38,137 nt of DNA from a virus: IMG/VR virus record IMGVR_UViG_3300005078_000007, positions 1-38,137 of that record; one strand, written 5' to 3'. Position numbers and translations under genes: made by a program. Shown one piece after another: positions 14,701-21,428 of the stretch. Within the stretch, counting starts at the first letter, position 1, and each line of letters opens with the position of its first letter. The notes under the pieces were generated by a model. It did no database searches. It was not told the DNA's origin and was given only the letters and a program-made list of their open reading frames with translations.

Positions 14701-14806
14701 CATCACCAGTGTACGCTGCGTCGGTGTATGAAAAATTGGCAACCTTGTTTGCTACGAGCCCTGTGATTATGGTCTTTATCCCGCTTATTGTGCTATAAAA
14801 GCTCAT
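11741..14806 (-). CDS. Tail fibre / receptor-binding protein with six propeller-like repeats
   Basis: A 1021-residue protein following the baseplate genes. Residues 1-300 form the probable attachment region. Two related modules, at about 303-455 and 480-632, each run from FxxGE(W/Y) to SGYVEE and look like an internal duplication. Residues about 655-745 resemble a pyocin-knob domain (YSGDLNDI... SGTWFSWDKVL), frequent in fibres and tailspikes. Residues 757-1021 are six tandem repeats of 42-45 residues, each with EGTGLSIS, ALAAMDSTHVAFID and QLRMYVW, possibly blades of a beta-propeller. Only two short loops vary. The role is host recognition. AAGGAG lies before the start. Confidence 0.8.
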   Translation of the reverse strand: MSFYSTISGIKTIITGLVANKVANFSYTDAAYTGDDVTGVTVYDVESDMNVPVGTSEAMDLNSTILNKGMRAQVSSLPRDALNHLFGRISYNLNKLVDKVNNLTDLIARTIIHNAFEYDENAPYILGDICYVVESIGAELAFTWYRRISSSPTELIGGVGVTDTAQWKPVWNTNAMTASRQVVGSCATAQATIEKAIILKGFRLTAGAKFSSVFTYGCVAGAQVNVNATGPKTLYVNGAPVVDSTWAAGDIVDMMYDGLRCHVLNVKTPGSDMPKFPFGGGAAGVSPTFAGLTLTDKLQSVYEEYRNGSVTYHVKRSHAKNYFENGEWYQIVQIIPPGSGASFIVKGRASAQSIISDAVEFCSIDFEIAVRYDASAGLTYRVKIYRHDSDYSNITLVAWVNGDTDIIFLLKNAHGQMHLVTLDMSIHCRGIYAVSSFSPLQDNTYYTALESGYVEEEIQETRIITDNESQDVTPQLKGLEYSDGFVRNYVKHFNTPQPGYFPSGEYLEIAELNLNYDYNFNTISGIVTCVIGHRGTIVRFNLRTNPLPSEIWYKLSYSVDFDANDYSSIDMVVWYNEALHKIKLCAKNNSTVAIQLVYTSFNVDCRFDAESLDDVVYDNKDIISSIPSGYVEEAGTRIEYLTNNYLQGFSETGRHKRYSGDLNDILWNSTYNFSQADTSNYPSDLETNRWAFITTMVHQVSTNYATQVCYSMDPANRDKAHIWMRHRSLSSGTWFSWDKVLTENTIEKVPIGQFKLEGTGLSISTGYPALAAMDSTHVAFIDRDNDQLRMYVWSGSAWSLEGTGLSISGLYWSALAAMDSTHVAFIDEAISQLRMYVWSGSAWSLEGTGLSISGTNYPALAAMDSTHVAFIDSNNDQLRMYVWNGSTWSQEGTGLSISVGIAALAAMDSTHVAFIDSGNNQLRMYVWSGSAWSLEGTGLSISELYWPALAAMDSTHVAFIDKAINQLRMYVWSGSTWSQEGTGLSIPVEVVALAAMDSTHVAFIDSNNDQLRMYKSAYALW
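11744..12538 (-). repeat. Six tandem repeats of 126-135 nt in the fibre gene
   Basis: Six in-frame units of 44, 45, 45, 44, 45 and 42 codons, nearly identical at the DNA level. Variation is confined to four or five codons after GLSIS, four codons after AFID, and an SAWSL/STWSQ alternation. Units 2 and 5 share LYW..IDxAI; units 3 and 6 share DSNND. This is a pattern expected from unit duplication and shuffling. Confidence 0.9.
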
Positions 14807-14816
14807 ATAACGCTCC

Positions 14817-15686
14817 TTATGTTACCCGCTCTTGTAGGTAATAATTCTTAAACTTCTGCCCCACGATATTTCGCCAGACAGTATTTATGTTAGACCCTCG
14901 TATACCATCCCAAAGACTCCCAACAGATGTGTCAAGATCATAGTACACAATATAGTACCAGTTACTTGGCACAATTTCAACATTAGTTATGTACCCCTGG
15001 CCTATAAGCTCAGTTATCTGTAGAAAAATCTGTACTGTTGGAGGATACCTGCGAAGTTTCATCATAAGCATGAAGTAAATAAGGTACAAGTCAAAAGGCA
15101 TTTTCAGCCTTTGTATAGCGTAGTTTTCAAGCCTTGCAAACTTTTGCCCGTAAAAAGCAGCGTATGGGGTGCCGTCTGGTGGCTCAGAGAGTACATTTTC
15201 TTCAATTACATTACCATCATCGTCTATAATATCTGTCCCAGCTTCGTTATACCCAATTGGGGCTTGCTCATGTGGGATAAAGCTCGCAATCTTTTTCTCT
15301 GTAGCAAGGTCAGTTATATCCTCCGTATAGTCATCTTGCTCTGTGTGAACAAACTCGAACTCTTCAGAATCAATATTGTAAAGCCCTCTATCGCTGCGCT
15401 CTTCTCCATTTACAATATTACTGGTTGTAAACTTTATAGCTCTAATTGACCCATATGTTTGAATGATTATTCTGTAAATACCGGCTATTTTACCTATGTC
15501 CTCCATATCAGATTCTCTGACAGGAGATTCATCAGCAGAAACATCCTCTGGGGCTTTAAACGCTAAAGTTTTTTGATATACTAATTCCGAAATAACGTCA
15601 CTGACAGCAGTATTAAGCGCAGACATTATGCTTGTCACATAAACACCGTTAAGCTCTCCTCTAAGAAATCTAAAAGGAAGTCTCAT
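14817..15686 (-). CDS. Tail protein I-like baseplate/fibre adaptor
   Basis: A 289-residue protein between the baseplate J-like gene and the fibre, the place taken by tail protein I (P2 gpI) and equivalents. The sequence has a helical N-terminus and a helix-rich C-terminal half (ARLENYAIQRLKMPFDLYLIYFMLMMKLRRYPP). I see no decisive motif, so the assignment rests on gene order. GGAG stands 8 nt before the ATG. Its role would be to join fibre to baseplate wedge. Confidence 0.5.
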   Translation of the reverse strand: MRLPFRFLRGELNGVYVTSIMSALNTAVSDVISELVYQKTLAFKAPEDVSADESPVRESDMEDIGKIAGIYRIIIQTYGSIRAIKFTTSNIVNGEERSDRGLYNIDSEEFEFVHTEQDDYTEDITDLATEKKIASFIPHEQAPIGYNEAGTDIIDDDGNVIEENVLSEPPDGTPYAAFYGQKFARLENYAIQRLKMPFDLYLIYFMLMMKLRRYPPTVQIFLQITELIGQGYITNVEIVPSNWYYIVYYDLDTSVGSLWDGIRGSNINTVWRNIVGQKFKNYYLQERVT

Positions 15687-15689
15687 AGC

Positions 15690-16883
15690 CTAACTCCACG
15701 TATCTATGCCAGTAGAGGTAATTGTCTCAAGCCTGGCAATTTCACTTCTTTCTGACTCTATGTATGTAGTAGGTGACCCACCAACACTAAATGAAACTGC
15801 CACAATCGTAACACCTGGCATTTCATTATCCTTAAGTACATCATACAACTCTGTCGGAAATATCCTATCATTATGTGTCTTAGTATTCTGGAATGATTTT
15901 AAGAGCGTAGCAAATGTGGCCTCAATCTGAACTGCTTTCATTAGTGATGAATTATATACGTATGTTATATTAATATCATAATACGTAAAAGAATGGTTCG
16001 TATAGTACACAGGATACTTTCCACCAACATAAATATCACTGCTATGGTACACAACTTTTTCACTATCAACTTGATGTGTTGCGAAAATTGTCTTGCTTGC
16101 TACCATATCAGCCACCGCATCAGTAACAGTTCCAGTAAGAATGAGTAACAACTCGAAAGGAGCCAAAGTTACTTCGCTATTATACACAGCGGGCGTTGTC
16201 GTAGGATTGAACACTACATTACATTCAAATATCAAAGGTAATCCTCGTACAGCCTCCTGTAATTCAATAAGAGCATCCTGCCTATCGGTGTCATTTATAA
16301 GCCGTTGTCTAAAATCATAATCAGACTCAGCTTCATTACCAAGCAGTTCTGAATTATCTTCACAAGAAAATTGTAGGTCTGACGGAATGGATACATCATC
16401 TACTTCTGTGATATTAAGATTGTCCTGGGCTTCTATTGCAAATGCCCCAACTTCTTCAGATAACGCCACATAGGTAATACTTTGCCCTACGGCAAATATA
16501 GTATCAGTTGCTACGTCAAAAGAAAAAACATTGCTATTATTATCAACGTACTCATAGGTACCAGTTAAGAGTGTTTGTGAGTCAAGCTCATTTATGTTAG
16601 TGACCGTTATGTATAACTGCGTTTGTTTTCCAGCCCTCGGCTCTTCCCCAAGCATCCTGGCTAATTCTTTTATATCATCATCAGCCCCGTAATAAGGGCT
16701 AAATCTATACTTAAGTGCCAAAATAGCATCTTGTATTATCTGAAACCCTTTGGCAGCTGCCTTAAATATGAGATGTAGCTTGTTCTCATTTTTCCTTGTT
16801 ATATAATAAGGAGCTATAAGATCATCATAGGCATCCTCTATAGTAGCTGTTATCTCATCAAATGTCTTTGATACTACCGACAT
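15690..16883 (-). CDS. Baseplate J-like protein (wedge)
   Basis: A 397-residue protein with features of the baseplate J / Mu gp47 / T4 gp6 group. It has a helical N-terminus with FSPYYGADDDIKELARMLGEEPRAGKQTQLYITVTN. A central beta domain precedes the conserved-looking ELLGNEAESDYDFRQRLIND, comparable to the E.D..fR.R...a region of the family. In contractile tails this protein dimerises to form the wedge ring that controls sheath contraction. AAGGAGG lies before the ATG. Position between a small baseplate gene and the tail-I-like gene agrees. Confidence 0.7.
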   Translation of the reverse strand: MSVVSKTFDEITATIEDAYDDLIAPYYITRKNENKLHLIFKAAAKGFQIIQDAILALKYRFSPYYGADDDIKELARMLGEEPRAGKQTQLYITVTNINELDSQTLLTGTYEYVDNNSNVFSFDVATDTIFAVGQSITYVALSEEVGAFAIEAQDNLNITEVDDVSIPSDLQFSCEDNSELLGNEAESDYDFRQRLINDTDRQDALIELQEAVRGLPLIFECNVVFNPTTTPAVYNSEVTLAPFELLLILTGTVTDAVADMVASKTIFATHQVDSEKVVYHSSDIYVGGKYPVYYTNHSFTYYDINITYVYNSSLMKAVQIEATFATLLKSFQNTKTHNDRIFPTELYDVLKDNEMPGVTIVAVSFSVGGSPTTYIESERSEIARLETITSTGIDTWS

Positions 16884-16926
16884 GTAGGCTCCTCCTTGGA
16901 TATTATGGCATGATTACACCTTACAG

Positions 16927-17442
16927 TCAACTTATCGATGTCATTACTGCTGAACCGGTATAAGCACCGTGTGCCCCGGACAAGGGGCTGCTATTTATAA
17001 GCGTTATGGCCCAAGCACATAAAGGATCAGTTATGCTTGTTTTAATAACATCTTCTCCATTTTGCCCCACCGATACAAGTGATAAGTTGGAAATACTTAA
17101 TACACCAACAGGCAACGTAAACCCAGTAGGATGCACAATAGAGGCATTCGCAAACGCTACTTGTAATCTACCAGCTAACCCATCAAGATCACCAGAGTTC
17201 ATAAGATCAATACCCGAAAAAACTATGCCAGAATTAAACGATGTTATAGGATCAGAAGTCCCAGATGTGTTGGTGGCCGTCCAGCTATAGGTAACCACAA
17301 GATTAGCTTCAAAATAGTCCACTATGGTATCTTCCATAATATGCAAATGCCTGGGGTTATCCTTCTCATTCTGGTAGTCCCCATTATTATAGTTCTGCAA
17401 ATTACTCATGATAGCCGTATAAAGGGCAGAAGAAGAAATCAT
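16927..17442 (-). CDS. Small baseplate-region protein, 171 aa
   Basis: A soluble protein rich in Ser, Thr, Asn and Gly with a beta-rich middle (VVTYSWTATNTSGTS, TGFTLPVGVLSISNLSLVSV). Located between the spike and the baseplate J-like gene, where a gp25-like wedge protein would be expected. It does not show the gp25 signature, so it is left as an unassigned baseplate-region protein. GGAG lies 10 nt before its ATG. Confidence 0.55.
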   Translation of the reverse strand: MISSSALYTAIMSNLQNYNNGDYQNEKDNPRHLHIMEDTIVDYFEANLVVTYSWTATNTSGTSDPITSFNSGIVFSGIDLMNSGDLDGLAGRLQVAFANASIVHPTGFTLPVGVLSISNLSLVSVGQNGEDVIKTSITDPLCAWAITLINSSPLSGAHGAYTGSAVMTSIS

Positions 17443-17447
17443 CAGCT

Positions 17448-18383
17448 TTATGCTCCTGTCAGCTTATTGATGCCTGCGGCAGCTCCACCGTGTGGAAACC
17501 CAAACGGACAGTTCGCCACAACGTTGCATAGCCACGTGGCAGCATCCCCAGTCTCTAACGTCACACCGGCAGTACTTGACAGCTTAAGAAGACCATCTGC
17601 TGTGATTGTAAGAGGTCCTGTGGTGTGCACAGTAACTTCTCCGTCAACCTCTACAGATGAGTCTTTTTTGAACGTAACATCAAACCCAGACTCACTTTCT
17701 ATGGTCACATCAGACGCACTGCCGTGCTTATGTGTTACAGGCGCTGGTATATCATCTACCTTGTTCCCCTCAATGTCCTCATCTATGCCGTGGTTCACTT
17801 CCATAGATGAAAGGTGCCTAAGTGATACAGGGGAGTGCCGCCCCATCTTCACCGACACTTCTTTGTCTTCAGGTGTACTCGAAGCAGTTTCTTTCTGACT
17901 ATCGAACACAAGACTTACAGCTTCACTGAACATTGACAATAGCATTGCTCTTACTTGTGTCTTTTTGACCACAAGACTACCATCCTCAATTACCTGTGAA
18001 GATATGGCTTCCATGTTATCGAATACTTTGAGCAAGATACCCACTCCGGAGAATTGGTTGTAACTATCGCAATCTTCATCGTAAATAGTATCATTTTCAT
18101 CTTCTGGCGGGGCCAACATACCTGGGCTACTACGCCTAAAAAATATGAGACAAATTAGGTCACCTTTTTTTGGGGCTACGTATTCCTGGCTAAGAGACGA
18201 AGCAAAGGATACTAACCTTACTGTATACAGCACATCAGACTTACTTTTTCTCACCCTCTCTTTCACCCGTACTGTCGTAGCATCAACCACGCTGTACACT
18301 ACCCCTAATGAGACTATCGGCGTGTCAGTTAGCCACTCAGGATTATCTTGCCCTCGCTGCTTAAAAATATCGTGTGCGTTCAC
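17448..18383 (-). CDS. Baseplate central spike protein
   Basis: A 311-residue protein starting at GTG with AAGGAG upstream. Residues about 20-120 could form an OB-fold (GVVYSVVDATTVRVKERV, PKKGDLICLIFF). Residues about 220-285 have short beta repeats (DVTIESESGFDVTF, VEVDGEVTVHTTGPLTITADGLLKLSS), typical of a trimeric beta-helical needle. The chain ends in a Gly/Ala-rich tip (FPHGGAAAGINKLTG). A PVTHKHG segment before the helix recalls the His-x-His metal sites of spike tips, but here it is not at the end. The spike pierces the host envelope. Location after the large hub protein supports the call. Confidence 0.65.
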   Translation of the reverse strand: MNAHDIFKQRGQDNPEWLTDTPIVSLGVVYSVVDATTVRVKERVRKSKSDVLYTVRLVSFASSLSQEYVAPKKGDLICLIFFRRSSPGMLAPPEDENDTIYDEDCDSYNQFSGVGILLKVFDNMEAISSQVIEDGSLVVKKTQVRAMLLSMFSEAVSLVFDSQKETASSTPEDKEVSVKMGRHSPVSLRHLSSMEVNHGIDEDIEGNKVDDIPAPVTHKHGSASDVTIESESGFDVTFKKDSSVEVDGEVTVHTTGPLTITADGLLKLSSTAGVTLETGDAATWLCNVVANCPFGFPHGGAAAGINKLTGA

Positions 18384-18386
18384 GGT

Positions 18387-20204
18387 TTACTCCTTAAAAT
18401 TATCATCATATAAAGGTCTATATGGATATTTTATCACAATAGAATCCCCTACATAAAGCCAAGGTATGGCAACAGTTAACCCCAGTTTCTTTGCAGCATC
18501 ATTCTCAGGGGACACCTCTGTGGTCGACAAGTTACTGCCCCATAAAGATTCGTTCCAACTTTTAAGATCAAGTAACGCTTGCTGTACCGATGGTTGTGAG
18601 CTCCACCCTTGTGCATTATTTATAAGATAAAAAGCTAAGCCAAGCCACCCACTACTCGCACCCTTTTTGTCAACATTAAACGTTCTTTGCACCCAAAAAT
18701 TATTCCTTCTTTCTTCTCGCTCTTTTGTCTTACCACTATAATCCGTAGAATATTTCGTATAACTCGCCGGTGTTATCTTACCTGTGGCATCCATGCTTGG
18801 AGCTTCTTCATTAGGTACGCTGACACAAGTTAACTTCGTCATATTTTCTTTGCCAGTAGTACTAAAAGAGACAGAAGAAAATAACACTAAATAGGTATCA
18901 TCGCTTTCATCTGGGTACGTAAAAAACCCTGTTGACGTGCTCGAGATATAGAAGCTTCTAAATCTCACTGTAGTAAGTGGGTCTATGAAAGAAAAGAATG
19001 GTACTCGTATTGTTCTAAGCGCATCCATGGTCATTTCATACACAGCAGGAAGTGTTAATGTTTTTCCTTCTCCTTGCCACTGCTTTATAAGTGGATCACT
19101 AAAAGGTGCTGGTTCGTCAACATGGTAAAAGTAGATATTACCATTATTAAGAAGATACCATCTAAGATACGGGAAGTATTGTTGTAATGCTTTTACCTGG
19201 GCAACCATATTTGTCTGAACATTATTAAAAACCTCTGGGGCTATTTCAGCAAATTGTTCCTGAAGCCCGGAATATAATGATGTGTACAAGGCTTTCCACT
19301 CAGTTTTTCGTAAGGCATCAGAGCAAAAACATTGCACCCCAAATAATTTAGCATCATTTATGCCAAGTACACCATTATCCAATATAATACTCGTATATTC
19401 CGTATCTTCTACAGTAGGGTTAGTATACTGATCGTAGCCATAAATAAGCACTTCTTGGTTATACTTAATATCACCAGATTTAGTTTTTACTTCCTTAACT
19501 GTTGTTGAATGTTTTACGCCAGATCGTACAAACCGCCTTGTTATCATTTCAAACATTATCGCTTCTACTGGCGATAAATCTGTCGGAAAATCTTTATTAT
19601 TATAGTCAGCGCGTAAAAGATCAGCCTCAGTATGGTACCAGTAAAGCCCTGTATCGACTGTACCTATTACACCTTCAAATCTCCACACTCTTTCTGGTGG
19701 TACGGCTATTTGATAATTGCTTAATATTTGAACAAGTATTTGAGTTCCTCTAAGTACCTCTGCGTCAGAGGTTATACCATTATTATTAAGGTCAAAAAAT
19801 TGGTCGATATTATTTCTGTATTCTTTGCTGGTCCAGTCAGGGAACTGATCTATATAGCCAGCTTGTACCACACACCATTCAATTGGGTCTTCATCAGATG
19901 CCCAAAACCTACTACTTCCTGCATCTTGTTGTACATATAATCCTGCAACGTCTATCGTAACTTTCGTTATAGTACTATTTGAGTATTGCTCATAGGACAA
20001 TTTTATACTTGGCTTATAAGCGCATTTCTTAAATGTTACTGTGTTATCTTTATGGTATACAGGCTCATAATCAGTTCTTATAGTAAAAGTTTTCTTGCTC
20101 TTCCTTATGAATTGCAAGTTTATTACACGATCTGAGAGTATCTGCTCAGCTTTGAATATATCTTTACCGGACGCAATACCGGAAGTAATATTTGCTTCAG
20201 CCAC
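18387..20204 (-). CDS. Baseplate hub-like protein with EF-hand loop
   Basis: A 605-residue protein between the small tail gene and the spike, the position of the hub (gp27/gpD-like). It starts at GTG, overlapping the previous TAG (TAGTG), with GAGGA upstream. Residues 138-149 (DLNNNGITSDAE) match all ligand positions of a canonical EF-hand calcium loop: D1, N3, N5, I7 (main chain), D10 and E12. This suggests bound calcium. A long central part is not recognised. The hub would hold spike and tube. The possibility of another baseplate role remains. Confidence 0.55.
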   Translation of the reverse strand: MAEANITSGIASGKDIFKAEQILSDRVINLQFIRKSKKTFTIRTDYEPVYHKDNTVTFKKCAYKPSIKLSYEQYSNSTITKVTIDVAGLYVQQDAGSSRFWASDEDPIEWCVVQAGYIDQFPDWTSKEYRNNIDQFFDLNNNGITSDAEVLRGTQILVQILSNYQIAVPPERVWRFEGVIGTVDTGLYWYHTEADLLRADYNNKDFPTDLSPVEAIMFEMITRRFVRSGVKHSTTVKEVKTKSGDIKYNQEVLIYGYDQYTNPTVEDTEYTSIILDNGVLGINDAKLFGVQCFCSDALRKTEWKALYTSLYSGLQEQFAEIAPEVFNNVQTNMVAQVKALQQYFPYLRWYLLNNGNIYFYHVDEPAPFSDPLIKQWQGEGKTLTLPAVYEMTMDALRTIRVPFFSFIDPLTTVRFRSFYISSTSTGFFTYPDESDDTYLVLFSSVSFSTTGKENMTKLTCVSVPNEEAPSMDATGKITPASYTKYSTDYSGKTKEREERRNNFWVQRTFNVDKKGASSGWLGLAFYLINNAQGWSSQPSVQQALLDLKSWNESLWGSNLSTTEVSPENDAAKKLGLTVAIPWLYVGDSIVIKYPYRPLYDDNFKE

Positions 20205-20527
20205 TATGAATCCTCATATAATATTACAGTGCACTTGCTCATATTATCTTCGTTAAGTTCTTTACCAAGTAATTCCGTATAATCACTCTTAACCCCGACA
20301 ACAGTGTCCCCAACCCCAATAATGCTACTACCAATAACCCTTGATATTTCTTCTCCATTAGCACCATAAGTTACTATAATGATAAGTACCTTATTTAAGG
20401 TTATTGTTCTTCCACCAGAAGAAAAATCATCGTGCACAATTCTGAAATGCGCCTGTTTATGCCCATTACTAAAAATTGTAGAGTATTCCCCATTAGTAAA
20501 TAAATCACTTGTCAGCGTGATTACCAT
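20204..20527 (-). CDS. Small baseplate/tail protein, 107 aa
   Basis: A beta-rich protein (FRIVHDDFSSGGRTITLNKVLIIIVTYG) preceded by AAGGAG. It shares its stop with the GTG start of the hub-like gene. It lies between a tape-measure-proximal tail protein and the hub, so it is probably a structural adaptor. No family recognised. Confidence 0.55.
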   Translation of the reverse strand: MVITLTSDLFTNGEYSTIFSNGHKQAHFRIVHDDFSSGGRTITLNKVLIIIVTYGANGEEISRVIGSSIIGVGDTVVGVKSDYTELLGKELNEDNMSKCTVILYEDS

Positions 20528-20538
20528 AGTAACTCCTT

Positions 20539-21426
20539 TTATACTGCATCGCTAACACCTGTCATAGCTACAAGCGCATTTTTAGCAGCAGATTCATATG
20601 CTAACACAGCTTTGGTAAGTATACTGCTTGGGTCAGTCTTGCCTGTATCAGTAGGTTTTGTTATAGACAACACTGGCTTCTCCTTAAATTGAAATGATGC
20701 CCTAAACACATCATCCTCAGTGCCAACTTTCTCATACCGTAAGTTCTCAATGGTGCCATAGGCATACTGGTTACCTGTCCATAACTTCATACAAACAGGT
20801 CTACCGGACCTTGCCATCACATCAAGAGAGTTCATGTTAAGATATGTAAGACCATCAACAGAAGCTATTTTATTAACAGTTGTTGCCGCTGTACTAACGA
20901 TACTGGTCGCAGTCAATATAACCTGATTAACTTTGGTGAAAGTATTAGCCGCATCCTCAAACCCTATGAGCTGTGTCAGATTAGCAATTGTTTCCTTTAC
21001 GATATTAACCTTTTCTTTTATGTTTCTTCCTATAGGCGAAAATGGCACAATAGCTTCAACTTCATAGGTCACAGGGTTTACAACAACATTATCGACTACC
21101 GTTTGAACGGCCCCTTTTCTCAAAGCTCTCGAACTATCTGAAGCCTTTATTGTTATTTCATTACTATGATCTTCGTATAAAATTAGTCTCTGGGTATTTG
21201 ATTCAACAGGTATAGTGGTACTAAACTTCGTTACTGAAAATAGAGATATTGGTATTGCGGCTTTATCAGTATTGTATTCAGTAATATTAGGATCATATAC
21301 ACAAGTTAAACTTTTCCACCAATTAAGAATATCACTTGATATTCTAACACCAGTATTGACAATAACACCGTTGACTGTATATGGAGTAATACCTTTAGCT
21401 TCATCTCTAATAATACCACCAGCCAT
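20539..21426 (-). CDS. Tail/baseplate protein downstream of tape measure, 295 aa
   Basis: Located directly after the tape measure gene, where contractile phages carry a tail-tip or tube-baseplate linker (LysM/gp53-like or DNA-circularisation-like protein). The C-terminal half (VCMKLWTGNQYAYGTIENLRYEKVG...ASFQFKEKPVL) reads like a beta barrel of a tube-initiator domain. Residues 130-210 are helical and Ala/Thr/Val-rich. No LysM motif is evident. AGAGG lies upstream of its ATG, which is 2 nt after the tape measure stop. Confidence 0.5.
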   Translation of the reverse strand: MAGGIIRDEAKGITPYTVNGVIVNTGVRISSDILNWWKSLTCVYDPNITEYNTDKAAIPISLFSVTKFSTTIPVESNTQRLILYEDHSNEITIKASDSSRALRKGAVQTVVDNVVVNPVTYEVEAIVPFSPIGRNIKEKVNIVKETIANLTQLIGFEDAANTFTKVNQVILTATSIVSTAATTVNKIASVDGLTYLNMNSLDVMARSGRPVCMKLWTGNQYAYGTIENLRYEKVGTEDDVFRASFQFKEKPVLSITKPTDTGKTDPSSILTKAVLAYESAAKNALVAMTGVSDAV

Positions 21427-21428
21427 AT

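Noticed and set aside
17450-18383. Phage lysozyme domain in the spike (T4 gp5-like)
   Set aside because: No Glu-Asp-Thr lysozyme motif or extra domain of the needed length; only OB-like and beta-needle regions are seen.
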